Below are positions 45,084 through 53,264 of a stretch of 64,000 nt of DNA, piece after piece (positions within the stretch are counted from its first letter, which is position 1; every line of letters starts with the position of its first letter). The notes under the pieces were generated by a model that was not told the DNA's origin, did no database searches, and saw only the letters and a list, made by a program, of their open reading frames with translations. Source of the DNA: Sulfitobacter sp. W027 (lineage in GTDB: Bacteria > Pseudomonadota > Alphaproteobacteria > Rhodobacterales > Rhodobacteraceae); contig NZ_CP083564.1 in NCBI RefSeq assembly GCF_025143985.1, positions 2,171,501 to 2,235,500 on the forward strand, given 5' to 3'. The translations under genes and the position numbers were made by a program.

Positions 45084-45249
45084 TATTCGCGCCCTTTGAT
45101 GGATAAGGCGGGACGTATAGGGCGCAAGCGCGCAATTGCCAAGGGGGCAGAAACCCAAGCCGCCGGGGCATTCTTACGCAGCGTGCGGGTTGTTTTCGAA
45201 CCACAAGGTGACACCTTGGGCCCGTAGCAATCAGCACGAAGGAAACCCC

Positions 45250-46296
45250 ATGTCCGACCAGATGCAAAAAATCGTCCTCGCCAGCCGTCCCGACGGCGCG
45301 CCGACGCCGGAGAACTTCCGCCTTGAGAGCACGGATATGCCCCAGCCGGGCGACGGAGAAATCTTGGTCGAAGTGCATTACATGTCGCTCGACCCCTACA
45401 TGCGGGGCCGAATGGATGACGCGAAATCCTATGCGCAGCCGGTGCCCATCGGTGGGTTGATGGAGGGCGGCAGCGTGGGCAAGGTGATTGCCTCGAAAGA
45501 CCCCAGCTTTGCGGTAGGCGACTTTGCCTTCGGTGCCTTTGGCTGGGCGACCCATGGCGTTGCCCCAGCCAAACAGTGTCAGAAAGTGGATGCCGAGGGT
45601 GTTCCGATCACCGCCTCGCTTGGTGTATTGGGCATGCCCGGGCTGACGGGGTGGTACGGCTTAAATGAGATCGGCCAGCCGAAAGAGAGTGAGACGCTGG
45701 TCGTCGCCGCGGCGACCGGGCCGGTCGGCTCTATTGTCGGGCAATTGGCCAAGGCCAAAGGGCTGCGCACTGTCGGCATCGCGGGCGGTGCGGAAAAATG
45801 CGAGATCGCCACACGCGACTTCGGCTTTGACGTCTGCCTTGACCACCATGCTTATGACGACGCCAAATCGCTGCGCGCCGCGTTGAAAGAGGCCGCACCC
45901 GATGGGATCGACATCTATTACGAAAACGTCGGCGGCAAGGTTCTGGATGCCGTGCTGCCGCTGATGAACCCGCATGGGCGCATTCCACTTTGCGGCATGA
46001 TTGCTTGGTATAATGCTGGCGGTCTGGGCGCCGAGGCCGAGGCCGAGGGTGCCGGCCTGACCGCGCCGCGTCTGTGGCGGACCATTTTGGTGAACTTCCT
46101 CACGGTGCGGGGCTTTATCATTTCGAACCACTGGAACAAGCTGCCGCAGTTCCTGGGCGAAGTGGCCCCAATGGTGGCGGACGGCCGGGTGAAGGTGAAG
46201 GAAGACATCACCGAAGGGCTGGAGAATGCTCCGCAGGCCTTTATCGAGATGCTGACCGGGGGGAACACTGGGAAGGCAATCGTAAAGGTGAAGTAA
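45250..46296 (+). CDS. NADP-dependent oxidoreductase of the zinc-free MDR family (CurA-like)
   Basis: 348 residues from the ATG at 45250, with AAGGAAA ahead. The N-terminal catalytic domain (LVEVHYMSLDPYMRGRMDDAKSYAQPVPIGGLMEGGSVGKV) and Rossmann domain (VVAAATGPVGSIVGQLAKAKGLRTVGIAGG) place it with leukotriene B4 12-hydroxydehydrogenase, CurA and other double-bond reductases. No zinc ligands are present. It reduces enones or aldehydes with NADPH. Confidence 0.92.
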   Translation: MSDQMQKIVLASRPDGAPTPENFRLESTDMPQPGDGEILVEVHYMSLDPYMRGRMDDAKSYAQPVPIGGLMEGGSVGKVIASKDPSFAVGDFAFGAFGWATHGVAPAKQCQKVDAEGVPITASLGVLGMPGLTGWYGLNEIGQPKESETLVVAAATGPVGSIVGQLAKAKGLRTVGIAGGAEKCEIATRDFGFDVCLDHHAYDDAKSLRAALKEAAPDGIDIYYENVGGKVLDAVLPLMNPHGRIPLCGMIAWYNAGGLGAEAEAEGAGLTAPRLWRTILVNFLTVRGFIISNHWNKLPQFLGEVAPMVADGRVKVKEDITEGLENAPQAFIEMLTGGNTGKAIVKVK

Positions 46297-46398
46297 GCTT
46301 CGGAATGCGTCGTTCCGCTATATGGGACGGCGCGTTCATTCACTCGGCCCGGAGTCAAGCCGCAGGCGCCGGGCATGCGATGGCCCTCAGGGCTCCCT

Positions 46399-47304
46399 TT
46401 AGGCCTGCTGCAACTTCCGCGCCTCCTGCCCGGCCAGTTTTAGCAACTCAGTCATAAACGGCTTACCCAAATCATCCTTGCGCACCGCCGCGTAAAGCCT
46501 GCGCGTAATGCCCTGCGCTGTCAGGGGCCGCGTTACGTAGTCGGAGGAATATTTCACCTCACGCACCACCCAATCGGGCAAGACAGACACCCCCCTATTC
46601 GACGCTACCAAGAGCAAGATTACCGCCGTCAGTTCCACCTGCCGGATCGCAGCAGGCTCGACCTTAGCCGGGATCAATAACTGGCTGAACACATCCAACC
46701 GCGAGCGCTCTACCGGATAGGTAATCAGCGTCTCACCGCGAAAATCCGCTGCCTCGACAAAAGGTTTCTCGGCCAATGGGTGGCTCTGGGACGCCACAAA
46801 AACCGGATTGTAATCAAAAAGTTCGACAAACTCGACGCCCGGCAATTCTTCGGGATCCGACGATACCACCAAATCCACTTCCTCGCGCAGCAGCGCGGGT
46901 AAAGCGTCAAAAGCCAGACCGGGGCGGATATCGACATCCACATCCGACCAATGCCGCCGGAACTGCTCCAGCACCGGGAAAAGCCATTCAAAACAGGCAT
47001 GACACTCAATGGCGATATGCATCCGCCCGGTGCTGCCTGCCCGCAGGCCCGAGAATTCATCCTGCAGGGCCTCGACCTGCGGCAAAACTTGCTGTGCCAG
47101 TTTGAGCAAGCGCTGCCCGGCAGGCGAGAGTTTCAGCGGTTTCGAGCGCCGCACAAAAAGCTCGACCCCAGCCTGATCCTCCAGCCCCTTCACTTGGTGG
47201 CTTAAGGCTGATTGCGTGATATTCATCTGTTCCGCCGCGCGGGCCAGCCCGCCCGCCTCGTGAATGGCCTTGATTGTGCGCAGATGTCGGAACTCAATGT
47301 GCAT
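46399..47304 (-). CDS. metR: LysR family regulator, MetR-like
   Basis: 301 residues from the ATG at 47304; another ATG at 47313 adds MPH. The winged helix-turn-helix is IEFRHLRTIKAIHEAGGLARAAEQMNITQSALSHQVKGLEDQAG. The periplasmic-binding-like effector domain follows with the IAIECHACFEWLFPVLEQFRRHWSDVDVDI signature typical of MetR. MetR activates methionine genes with homocysteine as coinducer. Its gene is divergent from metF, which supports the name. Confidence 0.9.
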   Translation of the reverse strand: MHIEFRHLRTIKAIHEAGGLARAAEQMNITQSALSHQVKGLEDQAGVELFVRRSKPLKLSPAGQRLLKLAQQVLPQVEALQDEFSGLRAGSTGRMHIAIECHACFEWLFPVLEQFRRHWSDVDVDIRPGLAFDALPALLREEVDLVVSSDPEELPGVEFVELFDYNPVFVASQSHPLAEKPFVEAADFRGETLITYPVERSRLDVFSQLLIPAKVEPAAIRQVELTAVILLLVASNRGVSVLPDWVVREVKYSSDYVTRPLTAQGITRRLYAAVRKDDLGKPFMTELLKLAGQEARKLQQA

Positions 47305-47314
47305 GTGAGGCATT

Positions 47315-47370
47315 ACTCATGTTCAAGATGAATGTTATGAGTTTGTCTCACAGCGATGAATGTGAGACAA
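47315..47370. promoter_or_regulatory. Palindromic region between metR and metF
   Basis: Two inverted repeats: ACTCAT/ATGAGT (47315-47320 and 47337-47342) with TTCA-AGA-TGAA inside, and TTGTCTCACA/TGTGAGACAA (47343-47352 and 47361-47370, a 10-bp perfect stem with an 8-base spacer). These are likely MetR operators. The second could also fold in the metF leader mRNA. Confidence 0.55.
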
Positions 47371-47398
47371 GACGTGAAACCGTCAAAAGGATCTCTCG

Positions 47399-48265
47399 AT
47401 GACCACGCCTGCTGTTTCCTTCGAAGTCTTCCCGCCCCGCACAGTCGGCGCGGCGTTCAAACTGTGGGATGCAGCTCAGGCGCTGGCCCCACTTGCGCCG
47501 CGCTTCTTCTCGGTCACCTATGGCGCAGGCGGCACCACCCGCGATCTGACCCATGATTCGGCCCATGTATTGCACCGCACATCTGGCTTGCCGGTAGCCG
47601 GCCACCTAACCTGCGTCGGCGCAAGTCGCGCAGAGACGATGGACGTCGCCGAGAAATTTGCCGAAGCGGGCATCAAAGACATCGTCGCCCTGCGCGGCGA
47701 TCCGCAGGCGGGCACCGATAAGTTCCAGCCGCATCCCGAAGGCTTTGCCGACAGTTGTGAGTTGATCGAAGCGCTGGCTAAAACCGGCAAATTCACCATT
47801 CGGGTCGGCGCCTACCCTGATCCGCACCCCGAAGCGGCGGACCAGCAGGCCAATATCGACTGGCTGAAACGCAAGTTCGACGCCGGTGCCGATGAAGCAC
47901 TGACGCAGTTCTTCTTTGAAGCCGAAACCTTCCTGCGTTTCCGCGATGCTTGCGTCAAAGCGGGTATCGACAAGCCGATCACGCCGGGCATCCTGCCGGT
48001 GGTCAACTGGACCTCGGCGCGCAAATTTGCGGTGAAATGCGGCACGCCAGTGCCCGAATGGGTCGATCAAGCCTATGACGCGGCCATCCGAGATGATCGC
48101 CACGACCTGCTGGCCCAAGCCCTCTGCACCGAGTTGTGCAGCGATCTGATCGACGAAGGCGTCGACGCCCTGCACTTCTACACGCTCAACCGTGCCGAGC
48201 TTACCCGCGATGTCTGCCGTGCCATTGGCGTGACCCCGCAGGTCGACCTTTCGGACGTCGCGTAA
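47399..48265 (+). CDS. metF: Methylenetetrahydrofolate reductase
   Basis: 288 residues. The barrel opens with VSFEVFPPRTVGAAFKLWDAAQAL, with the catalytic glutamate in FEVFPP, then PRFFSVTYGAGGTTRDLTHD, HLTCVGASR and IVALRGDPQAG. It reduces methylenetetrahydrofolate to methyltetrahydrofolate using NADH and FAD, giving the methyl group for methionine synthesis. It pairs with metY at 16.5 kb. The start has AAAGGATCTCTCG ahead of the ATG. Confidence 0.96.
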   Translation: MTTPAVSFEVFPPRTVGAAFKLWDAAQALAPLAPRFFSVTYGAGGTTRDLTHDSAHVLHRTSGLPVAGHLTCVGASRAETMDVAEKFAEAGIKDIVALRGDPQAGTDKFQPHPEGFADSCELIEALAKTGKFTIRVGAYPDPHPEAADQQANIDWLKRKFDAGADEALTQFFFEAETFLRFRDACVKAGIDKPITPGILPVVNWTSARKFAVKCGTPVPEWVDQAYDAAIRDDRHDLLAQALCTELCSDLIDEGVDALHFYTLNRAELTRDVCRAIGVTPQVDLSDVA

Positions 48266-48346
48266 ACTAAATCACGGGCGCGCAGGGGCTTGTCCCTGCC
48301 CCCTTCGGGCGTATCCTCCGGCGGAATTCATTCGCCGGAGAAGACC

Positions 48347-48829
48347 ATGCCCCGCATCGCCCAAAGCCCTGCTGACCTTCTGTCTCAATCCGAGGCCCTG
48401 AAACTTTCGGGGTTGGAGTTCATGCAGGCGATCCTCGACGGCACCAACCCCGGCCCGCCCATCGGTCAGACCATGGGCTACGCGCTGCACTCTGTCAAAG
48501 ACGGCCGTATTGTCTTTCGCGGGGCGCCCAGTTTCGCCATGACCAACCCAATGGGCACGGTGCATGGAGGCTGGTACGGGACGCTGCTCGACTCAGCAAT
48601 GGCCTGCGCCGTCATGACAAAAGTTCCCCGCGGGTCGGTCTACACCACTCTGGAATACAAAATTAACATACTGCGCGGCTTGCCCGTGGGGATGGAAATC
48701 GATTGCATCGGGGTAACCGACCATGTCGGCCGTTCTACCGGTGTGGCGCATGGGGAAATTCGCGGGGTTGAAGATGGCAAACTCTACGCCACAGGTTCGA
48801 CCACGTGCATCGTCATGAAGTTGGGTTAG
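48347..48829 (+). CDS. PaaI-type acyl-CoA thioesterase (hotdog fold)
   Basis: 160 residues from the ATG at 48347 (CCGGAGAAG is the ribosome site). The hotdog motif is NPMGTVHGGWYGTLLDSAMACAVMTKVPRG with the catalytic position in GTVHGG, followed by TTLEYKINILRGLPVG. It hydrolyses acyl- or aryl-CoA thioesters. The context gives no substrate. Confidence 0.85.
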   Translation: MPRIAQSPADLLSQSEALKLSGLEFMQAILDGTNPGPPIGQTMGYALHSVKDGRIVFRGAPSFAMTNPMGTVHGGWYGTLLDSAMACAVMTKVPRGSVYTTLEYKINILRGLPVGMEIDCIGVTDHVGRSTGVAHGEIRGVEDGKLYATGSTTCIVMKLG

Positions 48830-48929
48830 ATTCTGATGCTGTGGCGGGGTGAGTACGCTGCCCGCATAAAATCCGAAAACACACCGAATGATGCGGATCG
48901 ACCTAACCGAAACCTAGCATGAGGGGGGA

Positions 48930-49006
48930 TGGTACCACCTCCTGGTCTCGAACCAGGGACCTCTTGATCCACAATCAAGCGCTCTAACCAACTGAGCTAA
49001 GGCGGC
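48930..49006 (-). tRNA. tRNA-His (anticodon GTG), A73 and no G-1
   Basis: Acceptor arms GCCGCCT/AGGTGGT (two G-T pairs), anticodon loop TTGTGGA, T arm CCTGG-TTCGAGA-CCAGG, discriminator A (48933) and an encoded CCA at 48932-48930. Position -1 (49007) is T on the tRNA strand, so the usual G-1 is not encoded and the usual C73 is A73, as known for several alphaproteobacterial groups. Confidence 0.95.
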
Positions 49007-49071
49007 ACTGGGGCGGATTTAGCGCCCGTGGCCGAGGAATGCAAGACCTCAGGCGCAGAAGAATTGCCGCT

Positions 49072-49554
49072 TTAGAGCAGAATCTCCCATGTCTGTTCGA
49101 CGTTGGCTTTGCCAAAGGAAATAACCGGGCGGCTGTCGGTCAGTCGCCAGCCGCTCCGCCGGTAAAGCGCGCCTGCTGCGCGGTGGGATTCGTGTGTCCA
49201 TAGTTGCATCGCCGCATAACCCTGCGCGCGGGCGAACCCCATGCAATATTTCAGCATCCGGTGGCCCAGCCCAAGCCCCCGTACCTCGGGCACCAGCAAG
49301 AACAGCCGCAGCTTTGCCCGCTGGTCGTCGAGCTTCACACAAAAGATCGACCCTAAGCGCTGATCCCCACGTTGGGCGATCCAGCCCCTCTCGCAGATGG
49401 GGTCGTGAATGTTGAGAAAATTATCAATGATCTCTGTGACCAGAACACCAAAGCTGTCATCGAACCCTTCCTCGCGGGCATAATGCTTCTGATGCTGGGC
49501 GATAAGCCAGTCACGGTCCCCTTGGTCAAAGCTGCGAATCTCAATGTTTTCCAT
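49072..49554 (-). CDS. GNAT family N-acetyltransferase
   Basis: 160 residues from the ATG at 49554. The acetyl-CoA pyrophosphate loop is VRGLGLGHRMLKYCMGFA (about residues 93-110), preceded by the beta-4 strand AKLRLFLLVPE. The final strands contain AAGALYRRSGWRL. The N-terminus (IEIRSFDQGDRDWLIAQHQKHYAREEGFDDSFG) suggests an amino-acid or small-molecule acceptor, which is unknown. It lies between tRNA-His and a small divergent gene. Confidence 0.88.
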   Translation of the reverse strand: MENIEIRSFDQGDRDWLIAQHQKHYAREEGFDDSFGVLVTEIIDNFLNIHDPICERGWIAQRGDQRLGSIFCVKLDDQRAKLRLFLLVPEVRGLGLGHRMLKYCMGFARAQGYAAMQLWTHESHRAAGALYRRSGWRLTDSRPVISFGKANVEQTWEILL

Positions 49555-49633
49555 AGGCCAGCATGGCTGCAAGATTGCTTGCCTTTCAACCCGCACCGCG
49601 CTAGCGATAAGCCCCACCAAACCGGAGGCTCCT

Positions 49634-49822
49634 ATGGGCATCGACACCGAACGCGACATCGAAGCAAACCTGCAAATTGGCCCGACCGACAAAGGGATGG
49701 TCCGTCTCTTTGTTGAAGGTGGCGGTGTGGAAATCCCGATGGATTTCACCCCGGATGAAGCCCGCGAGATCGCGGAAGAGATCATGGCCGCTGCAAGCCG
49801 CGCAGGCAAAAAGGGCCGATAG
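49634..49822 (+). CDS. Small conserved protein, DUF6324-like
   Basis: 62 residues from the ATG at 49634, which follows GGAGG directly, an excellent ribosome site. The sequence has one beta segment (MVRLFVEGGGVEIPMDFT) and one helix (PDEAREIAEEIMAAASRAGKKG). It is conserved in Rhodobacterales as far as I recall; no function is known. The family name is less sure than the gene. It converges with mmcB with an 11-base gap. Confidence 0.78.
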   Translation: MGIDTERDIEANLQIGPTDKGMVRLFVEGGGVEIPMDFTPDEAREIAEEIMAAASRAGKKGR

Positions 49823-49833
49823 GCCCTTGTCTT

Positions 49834-50292
49834 TCAAGACCAGTTCGGCGCCATGTCGGGATCGCGCAGCCTGTGCAGTCGCCGGGCGGCATGGGTCGCG
49901 AACTTTTGCACCATCACCTTGCGCCGGGCGGGCGCAAGCTTGGTCTCATCGCTCATTCGCACAATCTCGGCCCCATAGGCGTCACCGATGATGAGGCCGC
50001 TTTCCTCTGGCAGCAGATCGACAGGGAAATCGCTGTCGACGGCCCAAAAAAACCGGTCAGCCCATTCTAAATAGCCCTCCCATTTTGCGTCGCCCGTGAA
50101 ATCGGCGCGGCAGGATTTACATTCGACGATCCAAATCTCTCCCTTAGGGCCAAGCGCCATCACATCGACGCGCAAGCCCCGTGCCGGAACCAATTCCTCG
50201 ACGCAGGCGAAACCGAGATCGGCCAAATGTCGCATCACCCCCCGCGCCAAAAGCTGACCGGGCTGAAACCTTTGTATGTCTCTCTCCATCAT
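49834..50292 (-). CDS. mmcB: MmcB family DNA repair protein
   Basis: 152 residues from 50292 (a second ATG follows at 50289). A PD-(D/E)xK nuclease-like core is visible: RVDVMALGPKGEIWIVECKSC with aspartate and ECK at about residues 40-58. The family is known from Caulobacter as mitomycin C-related and SOS-induced. A GAAC-N7-GAAC LexA box ends 13 bases ahead of the start, which strongly supports the name and its control. The flanking gene on the other side of the box is the membrane protein at 50400. Confidence 0.88.
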   Translation of the reverse strand: MMERDIQRFQPGQLLARGVMRHLADLGFACVEELVPARGLRVDVMALGPKGEIWIVECKSCRADFTGDAKWEGYLEWADRFFWAVDSDFPVDLLPEESGLIIGDAYGAEIVRMSDETKLAPARRKVMVQKFATHAARRLHRLRDPDMAPNWS

Positions 50293-50304
50293 AGGGACAA
50301 ATAT

Positions 50305-50319
50305 GAACATTTAGTGAAC
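50305..50319. promoter_or_regulatory. LexA (SOS) box GAAC-N7-GAAC
   Basis: GAAC (50305-50308), ATTTAGT, then GAAC (50316-50319) match the direct-repeat LexA operator of alphaproteobacteria (GTTC-N7-GTTC on the other strand). It lies 13 bases ahead of mmcB and 81 bases ahead of the divergent gene at 50400. Confidence 0.85.
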
Positions 50320-50399
50320 ACTCGCAAGAGGCAGTACCGGAAAGTTTGGTAATTTCTCTACCGCCCCCTATCTTGGAACAAGCAAAGCGAGGGGATTCC

Positions 50400-51728
50400 A
50401 TGGCAGATCGCGAACCGATGAGTGAGACGCAGGCGCGCGGTGTGCGTTACGCCCGTGAGTTGGAGGGCCATCTGACATGGCTCGATACCTTCTCGGGCAC
50501 AGCGCTTGGCGTTCTGGCCGTGGCCTCCGGGATCTACACTTACCTTGGCGTCTCAACGCTGCTGGACGACAATGGTGCAATGTCCGCCTTTGCCGCGATT
50601 GCCTATTCCGTGGCGGTTTCGGTGGGTATCTTCGTCTTTTGGTCATACCTTTTGCGCCTCTTCCCCGCTGTGCGCAGCGCGCGGGCTCGGATGGGGCTTT
50701 TGGGGGCCATGGGCCTCGGCTCCGTCGCGATCATTGCGATGTCGAGCTGGCTCAACGCCGCTGCACTGGCCGGGTCGGCAGCGGTGGAACAGCACCTCGC
50801 CGAAACCGTGCAAGACTACCAAGGCGCTCTGGAGCGCACCCATGAAATCGCCCTTTCCGCTCAAGGGCTTGAACGCGATGTTGCCCGTGTACGTCAAAGT
50901 TTCGAAGACCTCAGCGAACAGGAAGCCGCAGGCAGTCTTTCAGGCCTCGCCGGACGCGGTGCGGTGTTCCGGGTACTGCGGCAGAAATCGGCGGAACTGG
51001 CGGGTCTAGAGGCCCAAATCGCTACCCAGACCCCTTTGGTGAATGACGCCTTCGCCGAAGGCAACCAAATCCTCAGCCGGATGCGGGCACTTACGGTAGA
51101 GCCCGGCCCGGTCGAGGCCCGCTCAGTCGAGTTTTCGGAACAGGCGGTGCGGTTGGCTGGTCTGATCACGCAGCTTCGGCAACTTTCGGTGGCACCTTTG
51201 GTAGAACGCGCAGCGCAGGATCTTGCAGCTTCCGTCGTGCTGCCCGAGCTGGATGGCAGCAACGAAGAACAGCGCGGCGCCCAAGGAGCGACGATCACCT
51301 CAGTTCTCGAAGTTTTGGCCCAGCGTGCGGCGACTTTGGAGCGCGCGGCACAGGATGTGCAGGCCATGCCGCCCGCCGATGACACGACCTACACACCGAT
51401 CTCCAGCGCCGATGCGGTGATCCTCTACGCGCGCAACTTCGTCCCGTCTTGGGCCGGAGCGATTGCGATTGACCTGTTGCCTGCCGTGTTGGTGTTGATC
51501 CTCGCCATTACCCAAGGGGCGATCCGCTCGGGCCGCGAAGGGGCTGCTGTCGAAGACACGCTGACCCTTGCCGAGCTTCGCGCCGCGCTGGCCGCAGTCC
51601 GTGACGTCGATGCAGCGATGCAGGAAAGCCCTGCCCATAAACGGCCCGTTGCGGAAGCCCCCCCTCCGCCTGAGGCACCCCACCGCGAAGAAACCCCTGC
51701 CCAAGTCACGCCGATCAAAAGCACATGA
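50400..51728 (+). CDS. Unknown membrane protein with periplasmic coiled-coil domain
   Basis: 442 residues from the ATG at 50400, which has GAGGGG eight bases ahead. Hydrophobic segments at about residues 30-52, 60-87 and 98-120 are followed by a long helical, Glu/Gln/Ala-rich region (about 120-345; heptad-like ALERTHEIALSAQGLERDVARVRQSFEDL). A last membrane segment lies at about 368-392, and a proline-rich cytoplasmic tail follows. The layout puts the coiled coil in the periplasm. It recalls DUF4407-like proteins, but I do not recognise the family with certainty. It overlaps the next gene by four bases and is divergent from SOS-controlled mmcB. Confidence 0.75.
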   Translation: MADREPMSETQARGVRYARELEGHLTWLDTFSGTALGVLAVASGIYTYLGVSTLLDDNGAMSAFAAIAYSVAVSVGIFVFWSYLLRLFPAVRSARARMGLLGAMGLGSVAIIAMSSWLNAAALAGSAAVEQHLAETVQDYQGALERTHEIALSAQGLERDVARVRQSFEDLSEQEAAGSLSGLAGRGAVFRVLRQKSAELAGLEAQIATQTPLVNDAFAEGNQILSRMRALTVEPGPVEARSVEFSEQAVRLAGLITQLRQLSVAPLVERAAQDLAASVVLPELDGSNEEQRGAQGATITSVLEVLAQRAATLERAAQDVQAMPPADDTTYTPISSADAVILYARNFVPSWAGAIAIDLLPAVLVLILAITQGAIRSGREGAAVEDTLTLAELRAALAAVRDVDAAMQESPAHKRPVAEAPPPPEAPHREETPAQVTPIKST

Positions 51729-52501
51729 GCGAGAGCACATCGGAAGAGAGCAAAGCCACAACCCGCCCGCCCATCGTGGGGCGGGTGCTGATTGGCGTTT
51801 TGATCTTTCAGTTGGGCCTTGCTGTGCTGCTGTTCTGGGGCGACTTAGGCGAAGGGCTGCGTCTGCCGGGCTTTGGCCCACGCGCGCCGGAACTGACCGA
51901 ACCCATTCGCCCCGGTGACCAGACCCGGCGCTTCCGCCCCGAACGCGCGCCCAACCCCGGCCAGCCGATGCCCGATACGGCCCTGCCCGACCGGCTGATC
52001 CTCACGCCTGTTTCTGGCGGGCGTGCGGCTTTGCTGGAGGGGGCGATTGAAGCGGGGGATGCAGAGCGGATCACCAAGCAATTGGCCGACCTCACCCCCG
52101 CCCCCGAAGAAGTCTATCTCAACTCTCCCGGTGGATCAGTGCAAGACGCGCTGGAACTGGGCCGCTACCTGCGCCGCGAAGGGTTCAACACCGCGTTGCG
52201 GGACGGTGACATCTGTTATTCCGCCTGCCCCTATCTGCTGGCCGCCGGCGAGGCGCGCGCGGTGCCCGACAGCGCCTCGGTCGGGGTGCATCAGCATTAC
52301 TTTGGCGAAAGCACGATCCTGCCCGCCTTTGTAGCCGTGGAGGATATCCAGCGCGGCCAAGGCGAAGTAATGCGCTATCTTGATGAGATGGGGATCGATC
52401 CGCTGGTCATGCAGCATGCGCTGGTGACTCCGCCCGATGAGATTTATGTGCTGCTGCCCGACGAGTTGCGTCGCTACGGCTTTATTCCGTCCGAAGACTG
52501 A
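51725..52501 (+). CDS. Membrane-anchored ClpP/SppA-like serine protease
   Basis: 258 residues; the ATG overlaps the previous stop (ATGA), so translation is coupled. One anchor lies at about residues 18-40 (VGRVLIGVLIFQLGLAVLLFWGDL), then a flexible linker to about 85. The ClpP/crotonase fold follows: oxyanion loop NSPGGSV at 133-139, nucleophile serine 166 in CYSACPYLLAAG (aligned to SMGAFLLAAG of ClpP) and histidine 189 in VGVHQHYF. The domain faces the periplasm. With the coiled-coil partner it may form a small envelope proteolysis unit. Confidence 0.8.
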   Translation: MSESTSEESKATTRPPIVGRVLIGVLIFQLGLAVLLFWGDLGEGLRLPGFGPRAPELTEPIRPGDQTRRFRPERAPNPGQPMPDTALPDRLILTPVSGGRAALLEGAIEAGDAERITKQLADLTPAPEEVYLNSPGGSVQDALELGRYLRREGFNTALRDGDICYSACPYLLAAGEARAVPDSASVGVHQHYFGESTILPAFVAVEDIQRGQGEVMRYLDEMGIDPLVMQHALVTPPDEIYVLLPDELRRYGFIPSED

Positions 52502-52787
52502 GTGGCCAAGAGAAGTTTGCGAAATCCACCTTCGCCCCCTTGCCGCAGCCCCCTGCGCCGCCTACATCGGGGTGGACGGGTTCTGCCCTGTTCGTGAACG
52601 TTACATTCCAGTGGCCTTAAGCAAATCCGAGGGAGCTGGCTCTGTCCGAGCCCTGGTTCGGTTACCTGGCGCCCACCTGTACATACAGGTCCTCGGGAAT
52701 ATAAAACAGCAGCGGCAGGTGCGGTTCCCGTCACTTTTCCCAAGATTATAATGTGGTGAATGGCCCCTCGGGGCCACTTTCCCGTGC
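52502..52787. other. Intergenic region with possible structured RNA
   Basis: 286 bases between converging genes without a supported open frame. Positions 52627-52696 can fold into a branched structure: CCGAGG/CCTCGG closing stem, GGCTC-TGTCC-GAGCC, GGT/ACC and ACCTGT-ACAT-ACAGGT. A TGGCCCC/GGGGCCA hairpin at about 52759-52775 may end the nusB transcript. The transcribed strand, if any, is not known. Confidence 0.45.
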
Positions 52788-53264
52788 TTAAAAGGCCTCG
52801 GGACGCGCTTCGCGTGCCATATGGTCAAGCACGGCGTTGACAAAGCTCGGCTCGCGCCCATTGGGGAAGAACGCATGGGCCACGTCGACGTATTCTTTGA
52901 TTACCACGCGCGGCGGCGTGTCATCATGGCGGAACTCGGCCCCGGCGGCGCGGAACAGCGCGCGCAGCGTCGGGTCGATGCGAGCAATGGCCCATTTCGC
53001 CACAATAGCCCGGTTGGCCATCTGGTCGATCGGCGCTTGATAGTTTACCGCATCTTCGAGCACGCGAGAGAAGTGATCGACGTCCCCCTCCTGCATCTCG
53101 TCGCCCTCATAGACGGCACCAAAACGGTGGTCGATGAACTCGTGACGCACGACATCGACGGTCTGCGCGGAATGCTCCATCTGGAACAACGCCTGCACGG
53201 CATAGAGCCGCGAAGCCGACTTCATCTTACGTTTCTGATTGCCCGAAAGCGCGTTGCTGGTCAT
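52788..53264 (-). CDS. nusB: Transcription antitermination factor NusB
   Basis: 158 residues from the ATG at 53264, which overlaps the ribH stop by four bases (ATGA). The helical family core is visible: ASRLYAVQALFQMEHS at residues 18-33 and, near the C-terminus, PPRVVIKEYVDVAHAFFPNGREPSFVNAVLDHMAREAR. It binds boxA RNA with NusE for rRNA antitermination. It ends the riboflavin operon, a frequent arrangement in proteobacteria. Confidence 0.94.
   Translation of the reverse strand: MTSNALSGNQKRKMKSASRLYAVQALFQMEHSAQTVDVVRHEFIDHRFGAVYEGDEMQEGDVDHFSRVLEDAVNYQAPIDQMANRAIVAKWAIARIDPTLRALFRAAGAEFRHDDTPPRVVIKEYVDVAHAFFPNGREPSFVNAVLDHMAREARPEAF

Noticed and set aside
52580..52700. 6S RNA in the intergenic region ahead of nusB
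   Set aside because: The closing-stem 5' arm is missing at the needed distance; only local hairpins are seen, so I list it as an unknown element.
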